Source of the DNA: Pedobacter sp. PF22-3
GTDB lineage: Bacteria; Bacteroidota; Bacteroidia; Sphingobacteriales; Sphingobacteriaceae
Reading direction: 5' to 3'
Length of the DNA: 64,000 nucleotides
Assembly (NCBI RefSeq): GCF_026239555.1
Contig: NZ_JAPIVP010000002.1
Coordinates: forward strand, 434,001 to 498,000
Part shown: positions 42,380 to 51,642 of the stretch, piece by piece
Numbering within the stretch: the stretch's first letter is position 1
Layout of the letters: every line of letters starts with the position of its first letter
The notes under the pieces: model-generated
What the model was told of the DNA's origin: nothing
Database searches by the model: none
Seen by the model: only the letters and a program-made list of their open reading frames with translations
Made by a program: the position numbers and the translations under genes

Positions 42380-43552
42380 TTAATGCCCTTCTCCCTCCTC
42401 TTCTGCATTTTTCACCTTGCTTAATAAGTCGTAAGCGCCCTTTACCACTACTTTCGCACCATTAATCTGCTCGGCAAAAGAAACCTGGGTGTAACCATTT
42501 TCGGCAACACCTGTTTTTACTTCCATCATCCTGTACCGGTAATTTTTATTGCCCTTTTCGGCAGGTTGTTCTATAAATACAAATTTTTTGCCTTCAAATT
42601 CAACAATTGCTGCATCAGGTAGTGCTTCCACTTTGTTCATCCCGCTTTCTACATAGGCTTTAAGGTACATGCCAGGTAGCAGCTGTGTATCTTCTTTATC
42701 CAGGTGGCAGTGGATTTGTACGGTACGCTCTTTACTAATTTCTCTGCCGATCAGATAAACCGTAGCCATACGTTCTTTTTCCTCGTTGGCCAGTACAAAG
42801 CGAACTTTCTGCCCCAATTTAAGCTTGGGTACATCTTTTTCAAACACAGTAAGCTCTGCATGTAAGTGCTCGGTATCGGCGATTTTAAATAATACATCGG
42901 TTGTACTGGCAAAAGCACCTATATTGGTATTCACCTGAATAACATAACCTGCAATTGGTGTATATAGGTTAAAAGTCTTTTGGATCTGTCCTTTCTCCAA
43001 TGCTGAAAAATTAACATTCATGATAGAAAGTTTAGAACGTTGGCCCAACAATCTTGCACTTACGCTCTGGTATTCGCTTCTTGCTTTCTGCAATGCTTTT
43101 TTAGAATTTACGTTTTCTTTTGCCAATTCTTCCTGGCGGTTTAACTCCTCCTTCAGGAACTGCAGTTGACTTCTATAATCCAGATAATCTTGTTGCATCT
43201 GAATAAATTCCGGATTTTGCATAACCGCTACGAGCGCCCCTTTGGCTACACGTTTTCCCTGCAGCATATCGGTACTTTTTAAAATCCCTTCCAGCGGTGT
43301 AGAAATAGATACCAGGCTTTGTGGCGGAAGATCAAGCATGCCGTTTACTTTGGTCGTTCCACTTAATTCTTTCCGCTCAATTTCGCCCAGGGTAATTTCC
43401 GATAGCTTCTGCTGCTCTGGGGTGAGCGTTACGATATCGTTCTTTTCATGAACGGGTTCTTTTTCAGGCTCCTTTTCTGCACTGGGGCGGCCACACCCTG
43501 CCAAATAAAACGGAAAGGCTGCCAGAATAAAATATTTATATAGAGATCTCAT
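42380..43552 (-). CDS. RND efflux periplasmic adaptor (CusB-type)
   Basis: 390 aa lipoprotein: lipobox 'YLAGC' (Cys20). Helical hairpin with 'QMQQDYLDYRSQLQFLKEELN' and lipoyl/beta-barrel segments (YTPIAGYVIQVNTNIGAFAS; 'DTQLLPGMYLKAYVESG') are characteristic of membrane-fusion proteins. It links the inner-membrane pump to the outer-membrane channel in heavy-metal efflux. Last gene of the leftward efflux operon, 11 bases after the CusA-CusC fusion. The C-terminus is acidic (EEEGEGH). Metal specificity (Cu, Ag or Zn, Co, Cd) is not resolved. Confidence 0.85.
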   Translation of the reverse strand: MRSLYKYFILAAFPFYLAGCGRPSAEKEPEKEPVHEKNDIVTLTPEQQKLSEITLGEIERKELSGTTKVNGMLDLPPQSLVSISTPLEGILKSTDMLQGKRVAKGALVAVMQNPEFIQMQQDYLDYRSQLQFLKEELNRQEELAKENVNSKKALQKARSEYQSVSARLLGQRSKLSIMNVNFSALEKGQIQKTFNLYTPIAGYVIQVNTNIGAFASTTDVLFKIADTEHLHAELTVFEKDVPKLKLGQKVRFVLANEEKERMATVYLIGREISKERTVQIHCHLDKEDTQLLPGMYLKAYVESGMNKVEALPDAAIVEFEGKKFVFIEQPAEKGNKNYRYRMMEVKTGVAENGYTQVSFAEQINGAKVVVKGAYDLLSKVKNAEEEGEGH

Positions 43553-43563
43553 GATATTTATGC

Positions 43564-46500
43564 TTAAAATGATTTGTTGTTACCGGTTAAAAATTCTAGC
43601 TGATTAATGCTTTGGCTTAATTGGAGGAGTGCCATTAAGCGCCCCTCATAAATGCCGTTTGCTTGTTTCAAGTTCAACAGGTATTCCGTGTAGCCTATTT
43701 CTCCGTTCTGGTAAGCAATACGGCTGTTTTTTAATATTAAGGCTGCATTGGCTAAGGCCGAAGTGACAAAATAGTCGTACCGTTTCCTGTTTTTCAGGTA
43801 TTCGCCCAGGGCTTGCTGATATTGGCCTGTTAGTTTTCGCTGCTGGAGTTCCAGATCGTTAGAAGCCATATCCTTATTAATCGATGCTGCCTTTGCCTTT
43901 ACTGCATAGCCCCTGTAAAACAATGGAACAGAAAGTCCTATCTGAAAACCCTGAAAACGTTTATCGCGACCAAAAAAAACTTCGTTTCCATTAATGTTTT
44001 GAAAACCGGTTAGCGATTGGTTGAAATAGCCGAGGGTAAAATCGGGTAAGGCTTTGGCCAATTCTACCTTCCGCTGTTTTTCGGCAATCACAATCTGTTG
44101 CCTGAAATAGGCAATGGCTGGATTTTCATGTAGAAGCGCAGTATCTCCGATTGAGATTTCAGGTGTTTCTGTTAAAAATTTGTCTGCAATTATGGGTAAG
44201 CCACTACTACCAAGTAGTGTAGCCAGCTGCGCTTTATAAATTTCGATATCAGATCCGTTTTGGTCGAGCAGGCTCTGTACATCTTTAAGCTGTGTCTCTG
44301 CAGCCACCTTTTCAAGCAGGTTACCCTCTCCAGTTTTATACTTGAGCGAGGCCGATTTTACAAAACCCCTATAAATACTGTCTTGCTCAAACAGTAGTTT
44401 CTCTTTCGAATAAAGGTACTGAAGATTGGTATAAACCGCTTTGACCTGAAAGATAAGTTCGTTTTTACTGGAAGCGACCTGAAGCTGGCCAGCCTTGACA
44501 CGTTCAGTACCCAATGCCGCATTTGCTGCAAAAAGCGTTGGAAAAGGAATGCTTTGCGAAACGGTAAAGTTGTTGTCGTTTTTAAACAGACTATTGTATT
44601 GTCCGTAAAGCATGGTTACCTCCGTTTTAGGCATTTCGAAAGCGCCTCTTCTAAGTGTCTGCTGCAGTTCTACACCAAGGTTAGCCCCGTTAATTGTCCG
44701 GTTGTTTTCGAGTGCCGAAGATACCGCCTGTTTTAGGGTTAGCGCCGTTTGCGCCTGAGCAGGTTGCAATCCAAACAAAGCGATAAACACAACTATAATG
44801 CCTGCGACCGGTAAGATTTTTACTTTTTTGCGCCCTATTTTTTCTATCCAGATATAAAGCACCGGAAGCACCAAAAGGGTGAGCAATGTTGCGGAGATGA
44901 GTCCACCGATAACAACTGTAGCCAGCGGTCGCTGCACTTCCGCACCGCTTCCGCCTGAGATGGCCATTGGAAGAAATCCCAGAGAGGCTACAAGGGCCGT
45001 CATAATAACCGGCCGCAGCCTAACCGAGGTTCCTGTTCTGATAATTTCTTGCATATCTTTCATTCCTTCTTTTTTTAACCTGTTAAACTCACTGATGAGA
45101 ACAATACCATTAAGCACCGCCACACCAAATAGTGCAATAAAGCCGATGCTGGCAGAGATACTAAATGGCATACCACGCGCCCACAGCGCGAATACACCCC
45201 CAATAGCGGATAAGGGGATTGCGGTAAAAATTAAAAGTGCATGCTTGATGGATGAAAAAGTAAGATAAAGCAACAGTAAGATAAGCAATAAGGCCAATGG
45301 CACAGCAATACTCAATCGTTTATTAGCAGCCTGCAGGTTCTCAAAAGTGCCGCCAAAGGTTGGATAATATCCTGGTGAAAACTTAACTTCCGCATCAATT
45401 TTTTGCTGAATTTCCTTTACGATACTTTCCACATCTCTCCCCCGCACATTAAAACCAACCGTAATACGCCGCTTTGCATCATCGCGTTGAATCTGGTTAG
45501 GTCCTTCCCTATATTGAATATCGGCCAGTTGTTCCAGCGGAATCTGGTTGCCGTTGGGTGCAGTAACAAACAGGTTCTTTACATCTTCAAGCGACTGCCG
45601 GTTTTCTTTTTTGAGGCGAACCACCATATCGAACCTTTTTTCGCCTTCGAATACAAGACCAGCGACTTCTCCGGCAAATCCAGAACGGATCGCGGTATTC
45701 ACATCCTCAATATTTAATCCGAACTGCGCAATCTTTTCCCTATGAAATTTGATGATCACCTGTGGAAGTCCTGAGGCCTGTTCCACATAAACATCCTGGG
45801 CACCTTTTATTTTTCTGGCTATAGTACCAATCTGTCCTGCGTAAGTACTTAGCTTCGAAAAATCTTCTCCATAAATCTTGATCACCACATCTTGCCTTGC
45901 TCCGGTCATAAGTTCATTAAAACGCATTTGGATGGGCTGTTGGAAGCCGAAAGTAACCCCAGGAATATACTGCTCCAGCTTGGCCTGCATTTTTTCTGCA
46001 AGCTCGTCTCTGGTTGAAGCTTTTGTCCAGTCGCCCTTATCCTTTAGGATGATAATCAGGTCGCAGGCTTCTACCGGCATCGGGTCGGTAGGAATTTCGC
46101 TGGAGCCAATCTTTCCGATGACCTCTTTTACCTCCGGAAAATTTGCTTTTAATACCTTTGCAGCCCGTGTAGCCGCTTCTATGGTTTGGGATAAGCTACT
46201 TCCGGTAAGCACCCTCGTCTCTACTGCAAAGTCGCCCTCTTCCAATGTGGGAATAAATTCGGCGCCCAGGTAATTGAAAATGATCAGCCCAAGCACAAAT
46301 AACCCTACTGCAGTACCTATAACGGCCATTCTTGCCCGCAGTGCAAAATTGAGCATCGGCGTATATACACGTTGAAAAAAGGACATGATCCTGTCTGAAA
46401 TATTTTTTTTCGTGCTAATGGTTTTGTTTAGAAACAGCGCACTCATCATCGGTACATAAGTTAACGACAAAATAAAAGCACCCAGGATAGCAAAAGCCAC

Positions 46501-47940
46501 CGTCTGAGCCATTGGCCTGAACATTTTACCTTCTATACCAACCAGAGCCAGAATCGGGAGGTAAACAATAAGGATAATAATTTCGCCAAAAGCAGCGCTA
46601 TTACGAATTTTGGATGCAGATTCGAAAATCTCTGCATCCATTTCCTGCTGGCTTAACCTGTTTTTGTTTTTTCGGATACCCAGATGGTGGAGAGATGCCT
46701 CCACTATGATCACTGCCCCATCTACGATTAGTCCAAAGTCTATGGCACCAAGGCTCATCAGGTTTCCGCTGACGCCAAAAAGGTTCATCAGGCAGATGGC
46801 AAAAAGCATGGCGAGCGGAATAACCGAAGCCACAATCAATCCGGCGCGGAAATTTCCCAAAAGCATTACCAATACAAAAATCACGATCAGTGCACCTTCC
46901 GCGAGGTTTTTGGTTACTGTACCAATAGCACTGTTTACTAATTTGGTACGGTCGAGGAATGGCTCAATGACAACCCCCTCTGGAAGATTCTTTGCAATCT
47001 GATCCATCCGGGTTTTTACGTTTTCGATAACCTTTGATGAGTTGGCACCCTTCAGCATCATCACTACCGCACCTACTACCTCACCCTCGTCGTTTCTGGT
47101 CATGGCACCGTATCTGGTGGCTGCCCCAATCCTCACTTCAGCCACATTTCGGATCAGCACAGGCGTACTATTTTCATTGGTCCGTACAACAATGTTCTCA
47201 ATATCCTCCATACTATTAATCAGTCCCTCGCTCCTGATGAAATAGGCATTAGGTTTCTTATCAATGTACGATCCGCCTGTGTTCTGGTTATTTTTTTCAA
47301 GCGCCTTAAAAATATCGCTGATGGAGATATCCATGCTTCTGAGCTTATCGGGATTGATGGCAATCTCATACTGCTTGAGGTAGCCTCCAAAACTGCTCAC
47401 ATCTGCTATGCCTTCTACACCCAAAAGCTGGCGGCGAACAATCCAGTCTTGAATGGTGCGGAGCCCGGTGGCATCATATTTTTTTTCATATCCTTTTTTA
47501 GGGTGGATAACGTATTGGTAAATTTCTCCAAGTCCGGTGGTTAATGGTGCAATTTCTGGTGTACCAATGCCTTTTGGGATAGCGCGCTCTACCTCGGTAA
47601 GCCTTTCGCTGACCTGTTGGCGGGCCCAATAAATTTCTACATTTTCCTTAAATACCACCGTTACAACTGAAAGACCAAACCTGCTAAAGGAACGGACTTC
47701 TTCTATTCCGGGAATAGTAGCCATGGTTTGCTCCACCGGGTAGGTTACAAAACGCTCAATATCTTCTGCACCATTGCTCGGAGAGGAGGTAATAATCTGT
47801 ACCTGGTTGTTGGTAATATCTGGAAGGGCATCTATAGGAAGTTGCCTAAGGGAGTATATACCCCAGGCGATGAGCGCCAGCATCATAATTCCCACCAGCA
47901 GTTTCTGCCTGATGGAGAACTGTATTATTCTGTTCAGCAT
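43564..47940 (-). CDS. CusA/CzcA-type RND pump fused to an outer-membrane factor
   Basis: 1458 aa. The first ~1050 residues are an HAE/HME RND pump (12 membrane helices; 'MLALIAWGIYSLRQLPIDALPDITNNQV' at the N-terminus shown by residues ~15-45; 'GAIDFGLIVDGAVIIVEA', with the acidic proton-relay residue of helix 4). A signal-like segment with 'PAQAQTALTLKQAVSSALENN' (~1062) opens a second part of ~400 residues that matches the TolC/OMF family. The pump and outer-membrane channel are in one chain, a known arrangement in Bacteroidota CzcA. Second gene of the unit, after DUF6660. Confidence 0.85.
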   Translation of the reverse strand: MLNRIIQFSIRQKLLVGIMMLALIAWGIYSLRQLPIDALPDITNNQVQIITSSPSNGAEDIERFVTYPVEQTMATIPGIEEVRSFSRFGLSVVTVVFKENVEIYWARQQVSERLTEVERAIPKGIGTPEIAPLTTGLGEIYQYVIHPKKGYEKKYDATGLRTIQDWIVRRQLLGVEGIADVSSFGGYLKQYEIAINPDKLRSMDISISDIFKALEKNNQNTGGSYIDKKPNAYFIRSEGLINSMEDIENIVVRTNENSTPVLIRNVAEVRIGAATRYGAMTRNDEGEVVGAVVMMLKGANSSKVIENVKTRMDQIAKNLPEGVVIEPFLDRTKLVNSAIGTVTKNLAEGALIVIFVLVMLLGNFRAGLIVASVIPLAMLFAICLMNLFGVSGNLMSLGAIDFGLIVDGAVIIVEASLHHLGIRKNKNRLSQQEMDAEIFESASKIRNSAAFGEIIILIVYLPILALVGIEGKMFRPMAQTVAFAILGAFILSLTYVPMMSALFLNKTISTKKNISDRIMSFFQRVYTPMLNFALRARMAVIGTAVGLFVLGLIIFNYLGAEFIPTLEEGDFAVETRVLTGSSLSQTIEAATRAAKVLKANFPEVKEVIGKIGSSEIPTDPMPVEACDLIIILKDKGDWTKASTRDELAEKMQAKLEQYIPGVTFGFQQPIQMRFNELMTGARQDVVIKIYGEDFSKLSTYAGQIGTIARKIKGAQDVYVEQASGLPQVIIKFHREKIAQFGLNIEDVNTAIRSGFAGEVAGLVFEGEKRFDMVVRLKKENRQSLEDVKNLFVTAPNGNQIPLEQLADIQYREGPNQIQRDDAKRRITVGFNVRGRDVESIVKEIQQKIDAEVKFSPGYYPTFGGTFENLQAANKRLSIAVPLALLLILLLLYLTFSSIKHALLIFTAIPLSAIGGVFALWARGMPFSISASIGFIALFGVAVLNGIVLISEFNRLKKEGMKDMQEIIRTGTSVRLRPVIMTALVASLGFLPMAISGGSGAEVQRPLATVVIGGLISATLLTLLVLPVLYIWIEKIGRKKVKILPVAGIIVVFIALFGLQPAQAQTALTLKQAVSSALENNRTINGANLGVELQQTLRRGAFEMPKTEVTMLYGQYNSLFKNDNNFTVSQSIPFPTLFAANAALGTERVKAGQLQVASSKNELIFQVKAVYTNLQYLYSKEKLLFEQDSIYRGFVKSASLKYKTGEGNLLEKVAAETQLKDVQSLLDQNGSDIEIYKAQLATLLGSSGLPIIADKFLTETPEISIGDTALLHENPAIAYFRQQIVIAEKQRKVELAKALPDFTLGYFNQSLTGFQNINGNEVFFGRDKRFQGFQIGLSVPLFYRGYAVKAKAASINKDMASNDLELQQRKLTGQYQQALGEYLKNRKRYDYFVTSALANAALILKNSRIAYQNGEIGYTEYLLNLKQANGIYEGRLMALLQLSQSINQLEFLTGNNKSF

Positions 47941-48049
47941 GGTTGTTTAAATCAAAAATCAATAAATAGCAGGTCATCATTGCGTTTCATGACGCAAAAT
48001 CTGCAGGTAAGAAACTGTCCATTTCTTGGACAGCAATAAGATAAATTGA

Positions 48050-48376
48050 TTAAACGAGTTGAGGCGGCTGCCAAATATCGATTGGTTGTTTTTTCAATGC
48101 CGAGCATTGGAAAACCGGGTATGGTTTCCGGAATACCGGAATAGTAAGATTTGTTAACTTTTCTGAAGGGAAGTGCTGACCAACCGAGCAGCAAGCACAG
48201 CTACAGATTGGTGGACAGGCTTCTCCATGTCCATGTTCAGCTTTTGGATGATTGCGCTGCAGAATGCTTTCGGTTTGAGACTTTGAAACCATATCTAACT
48301 TATCCTGGCAGGGCATTAGGCCCAGAAGGATCAGGTAAAGAGAAAAAAGGAATACAAAGTTTTTCACCAGAGGCAA
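48050..48376 (-). CDS. DUF6660-type Cys-rich small protein of the efflux operon
   Basis: 108 aa. Signal-like N-terminus ('FVFLFSLYLILLGLMPC'), then His/Cys-rich 'HGHGEACPPICSCACCSVGQH' (about 48-68) with six Cys and three His, and a C-terminal Pro-rich end. This resembles DUF6660 proteins next to CusA genes, possibly a periplasmic metal buffer or chaperone. It lies 110 bases upstream of the pump gene and shares its strand. Confidence 0.7.
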   Translation of the reverse strand: MPLVKNFVFLFSLYLILLGLMPCQDKLDMVSKSQTESILQRNHPKAEHGHGEACPPICSCACCSVGQHFPSEKLTNLTIPVFRKPYPVFQCSALKKQPIDIWQPPQLV

Positions 48377-48608
48377 ATGTAATGATTTAAGTTTTTAATT
48401 TATAAAGCTGGTTTTTATTAAATCGCTATCCTTTCTTGATTGTGAAAAACCTATCTGCTAATTTATTAATTGATAACCATTTCAGATGAAAATTAATATC
48501 TTGTGGAATTAAATTAACGATCATGCTTCATCTCTCGTATGCTGTCGAAAACATTTTAAAACATCGAATTTGTTTTTAACCCCTGTAGTTATTGGAAAAT
48601 TTTAATTC

Positions 48609-48917
48609 ATGTTACAGACTGATTTGTGCAGTATGGGAAGATTTGAAGAAATACTAACAAAAAATAATGTCATTAAGCGTACTAGTAGACTAAAAACCAC
48701 ATTTGAAGAGGTTGAAAATATAATAAACTTCAAACTTCCTAAAGATTATAAAAATTTCGTGTCAAATTATTTGGGATTTGAAGGTTTTATTGGGGAGCAA
48801 TATGTTAAGCTTTGGGACTTCATAGTTTTGAAACCAATCCTATTATACTACTGGCATCAATTATTTATATTTAGAGGAACAAATGATCAACCAAAAAAAT
48901 GCGCTAATCAACTAAAA
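48609..48917 (+). pseudogene. Truncated SMI1/KNR4 (SUKH) immunity-type domain
   Basis: From an ATG at 48609: 'FEEVENIINFKLPKDYKNFVSN' (~31-52) and 'GFEGFIGEQYVKLWD' are the start of a SUKH domain, which in bacteria protects against a cognate toxin. The frame then runs into unrelated residues and continues into the next small gene without a stop, so the domain's last half is missing. Probably a remnant, possibly still translated as a fused product. Confidence 0.6.
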
Positions 48918-49169
48918 ATGGAACAAAGAAAACTATCTGAATTAACAAACGAAGAACTGTTGCAAGAATCAAAGAAGAAGAAATCAGCAGCCATCATGAA
49001 TGCATTGTTAATAGGATTTCTGGCTGGTATTATATTTTTTAGTGTGGCCAAAAATACTTTAGGCTTCTTAACACTCATCCCGTTATTTTTCATCTATAAA
49101 TTGGTCAATAATTCTAAATATGATAATCGCGAATTAGAAAATCTCTTAAAAGAGAGGGGATTAAAGTAG
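48918..49169 (+). CDS. Small two-helix membrane protein (hypothetical)
   Basis: 83 aa from the ATG at 48918 (MEQRKLSELTNEELLQESKKKKS). Two hydrophobic helices (about 27-43 and 47-63: 'ALLIGFLAGIIFFSVAKN', 'LTLIPLFFIYKLVN') followed by a charged tail. This is a commonly seen conserved unknown in Bacteroidota. The N-terminal helix with 'LxxLTNEELL' is a good independent start, which argues that the SUKH part in front is a separate, fused remnant. Confidence 0.6.
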   Translation: MEQRKLSELTNEELLQESKKKKSAAIMNALLIGFLAGIIFFSVAKNTLGFLTLIPLFFIYKLVNNSKYDNRELENLLKERGLK

Positions 49170-49264
49170 TAGCTTCAAAAAAATTAATCCTCAATTTATC
49201 AACTGACAAACTGTTGTCACAGGCTGGTTTTAGTTTTGTTCTATTAAACAAAATATCAGCAGTT

Positions 49265-49723
49265 ATGATTACCAAAAGCGAATTACTACAACACTGGTTA
49301 GGCCACAGAAAACTAACCCGAAAAACCATTGAAAAATTCCCTGAAAAAGAATTATTCGAATTTTCAGTCGGTGGAATGAGACCTTTTTCAGCATTAATTA
49401 AAGAGTTATTATCAATTGATGCTCCTGGTTTAAAAGAAATGATTACGAGAGAAACAACTCCTTTTAGTCATGATCTTCCATTAAATACCAAAGAAGAGAT
49501 CCTAAAGAAATGGGATGAGGATACTGCACAAATCGTGGAATACTTTAATCAACTAAATGAGGATCAGCTTCATGAAACAATTAAATTATTCGGGCAGTAC
49601 GAATTTACGATAATTAGTCACCTCTTGTACTTCATTGATAACGAAATACATCACCGTGGTCAGGGCTTTGTGTATTTAAGGGCCTTAGGTATTGAGCCTC
49701 CATTTTTCTGGGACCGTTATTAA
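49265..49723 (+). CDS. DinB-family protein
   Basis: 152 aa from the ATG at 49265 (MITKSELLQHWLGHR); the frame is open further upstream but the preceding residues are non-conserved. DinB four-helix proteins bind a metal through three histidines; candidates are H16 (QHWLGHRK, helix 1), and the pair in 'DNEIHHRGQGFVYL'. Function is commonly detoxification or a thiol transfer; not proven here. Next to it, convergently, lies a WYL regulator, and the two are often linked in Bacteroidota. Confidence 0.75.
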   Translation: MITKSELLQHWLGHRKLTRKTIEKFPEKELFEFSVGGMRPFSALIKELLSIDAPGLKEMITRETTPFSHDLPLNTKEEILKKWDEDTAQIVEYFNQLNEDQLHETIKLFGQYEFTIISHLLYFIDNEIHHRGQGFVYLRALGIEPPFFWDRY

Positions 49724-49758
49724 ATATTAAAAGAGCTATTTAAGCTCTTTTAATATTT
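49722..49758. terminator. Bidirectional terminator overlapping both gene ends
   Basis: AAATATTAAAAGAGCT (49722-49737) and AGCTCTTTTAATATTT (49743-49758) form a perfect 16-bp stem with a 5-base loop. It overlaps the DinB stop codon (49721-49723), and the right arm is inside the last codons of the WYL gene (stop at 49740-49742). Confidence 0.85.
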
Positions 49759-50702
49759 ATCCTCTTCAAACCAGATTCCATGATCTCTACCAGCTCATTA
49801 TTTAAATGGGCTGGTTCTATAATTTCTGCTACATCAACATATTTTAAAAACCAGCGTACAAAAGAAACAAGAGGGAGAGAACAGTCGAAATGCATCAGCA
49901 CAAAATCACCTGCAATTTTTTCTTCCTTAAATCCGAAAATCTGCCGGTCCCAATATAAAAAATGTGCATACTTCCGGTCCACCTTGATTTCGATTTTAAT
50001 TATATTTTCGCATAGGTCTTTATCGCGGAATTCATTAATTGGCGGATGTGTAATGGTAAAGTTCTCTTGGAGCACCAAAACTTTTTTAATCCTATCTAAT
50101 CTAAAATTGCGGTAATCTTTTCTTAAATGGCAATAAGCTAAAAGATACCAGAGATTGTGTTCGTAGAATACGCCTATGGGTTCTACAGATCTGCCAACCG
50201 GGTTAATATCACCACTTTTGAGGTAATCGATATGGGTTATTTTTTTCTTTAAAGCACTATTGAGTAAAACATCGATAATGTTAGGCAGGTAATCATTGGA
50301 TGTTAAGTTGTTTTTGAGGTGTATAGTATCTTCTAAGTGTAGGAAATCTCTTTTTTGATGTACCTGGAATGAGCTTTTTATCTTAATCAGTGCTGCCTCA
50401 AAATGTTTTTTAATAAATTCGGTTTCATGTTTCTGCATTACTTTTTCGGCAACCATTAAGCTCAGAATTTCTTCCTGGGTAAACCGGGATGGCTGTAGCC
50501 TAAAACCTTCCATAATCGAATAACCAGATCCTGATTCATTTATGATCGGAATGCCTGCCATCTCCAAAGCTTTCAGATCCCTGTAAATTGTCCTTAAACT
50601 AATTTCGAAACGCTTTTGTAATTCTTCAGTAGTGACTACAGATTTAGACTGCAATAGAAAAAAAATCTGTAGTATCCGGTCAAATCTTTTGGTAATGTCC
50701 AT
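49740..50702 (-). CDS. YafY-type HTH/WYL-domain transcriptional regulator
   Basis: 320 aa. N-terminal winged HTH ('TTEELQKRFEISLRTIYRDLKALEMAGIP', about 23-51), then a middle helical part and a C-terminal WYL domain ('YYEHNLWYLLAYCHLRKDYRNFRLDRIKKV', about 180-210, containing the W-Y-L and the R-x-F-R-L-D motif). WYL domains sense ligands such as nucleotides. It is likely to control the neighbouring DinB gene. Start: ATG 50702. Confidence 0.85.
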   Translation of the reverse strand: MDITKRFDRILQIFFLLQSKSVVTTEELQKRFEISLRTIYRDLKALEMAGIPIINESGSGYSIMEGFRLQPSRFTQEEILSLMVAEKVMQKHETEFIKKHFEAALIKIKSSFQVHQKRDFLHLEDTIHLKNNLTSNDYLPNIIDVLLNSALKKKITHIDYLKSGDINPVGRSVEPIGVFYEHNLWYLLAYCHLRKDYRNFRLDRIKKVLVLQENFTITHPPINEFRDKDLCENIIKIEIKVDRKYAHFLYWDRQIFGFKEEKIAGDFVLMHFDCSLPLVSFVRWFLKYVDVAEIIEPAHLNNELVEIMESGLKRINIKRA

Positions 50703-50910
50703 TCGTTAAAAATGCAGGTATTTAATTTAACAGCTCATTAATCTATTTGCCCTTAGCGGGAAATAAAATTAATTAAGCTTACCACAAATTTAGCATACTT
50801 TGTGACAGCCTTATGTCAGCGTTGATAGATCTTTGATAGGTTTAAAATTAAATAACAGCGCACTTAAATACCATAAAACCATCGCATCCGCTTGATGATA
50901 ATTGGTGAGT

Positions 50911-51072
50911 TTAAATATAGGAAATCGCTATAATCACTGTCCAGATCAAGCTAAAAACACATCCAAAATACAACATTGGCATATTTTGTTTCAAGTTTTT
51001 CTTAATGAAGACAGTATAAATGATCCAACCAAAAAAGGCAATAAAATAGCATGGAACTGCAAATAATAACAT
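50911..51072 (-). CDS. Small two-helix membrane protein (hypothetical)
   Basis: 53 aa from an ATG at 51072 (MLLFAVPCYFIAFFGWIIYTV...). Two hydrophobic helices separated by a short basic loop (FIKKNLKQNMP). Coding character is plausible but it is short and has no recognised relative. It is the only feature between the WYL gene and the 133-aa gene. Confidence 0.45.
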   Translation of the reverse strand: MLLFAVPCYFIAFFGWIIYTVFIKKNLKQNMPMLYFGCVFSLIWTVIIAISYI

Positions 51073-51188
51073 CAGCTTAAAATTGGTAACCAAATATAGC
51101 AATTAAAGCAACATCACAAATCATTTACACATACAGATACATTTAAAATTTTAAGACGCTGATGTTAATCAACTTGTAACTGACGACA

Positions 51189-51590
51189 TTACCGATTAAT
51201 CTTCTTTTTTACAGCTTTATGTTGCGTAGCCAATAATACACCGCTGAGTGCTGCAGTTAAGAAAATGCCTTCACAAATCAATAAAGGTTTTTTCTTTTTA
51301 AAACCCCGATAAAAAGTATGCGCAGCCATTACGCCGAGGCCAGCAAACTCTATATTGCGCTGTAACCTTTTGGATGAATCCTTATTTTTGATTAAAACTA
51401 GACGCAATAGCTCATCTATTAAACTGATGTTTTTGGAAACACCTTTTCTAATCTGCTTTTTGCTTGCCGAAGTACCCAGTTTTTTAGCAGCACTTTGTAA
51501 TCCTGTAGTGGTAATCTCATTAATCAACCGTGTTTTAGTATCTTTTTTTTCCATATCACTATCCTTAGGTCCTATTATTTTAACCGACAT
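51189..51590 (-). CDS. Hypothetical protein with C-terminal membrane helix
   Basis: 133 aa. Basic N-terminal half ('KKDTKTRLINEITTTGLQSAAKKLG'), a middle helix ('GLGVMAAHTFYRGFKKKK') and a hydrophobic helix near the end ('GIFLTAALSGVLLATQ'). No family is recognised. It lies 52 bases downstream of kdpD, on the same strand, so it may be the last gene of the kdp transcript, or have its own promoter. Confidence 0.5.
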   Translation of the reverse strand: MSVKIIGPKDSDMEKKDTKTRLINEITTTGLQSAAKKLGTSASKKQIRKGVSKNISLIDELLRLVLIKNKDSSKRLQRNIEFAGLGVMAAHTFYRGFKKKKPLLICEGIFLTAALSGVLLATQHKAVKKKINR

Positions 51591-51642
51591 AAAGGAATAT
51601 GGTTTTGATTAATTGAGAATAGTGTGATCAGCAATTTTATTT

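Noticed and set aside
46610..47245. Several plus-strand ORFs of 60-130 codons inside the CusA gene
   Set aside because: Opposite-strand shadows of a gene with clear RND motifs.
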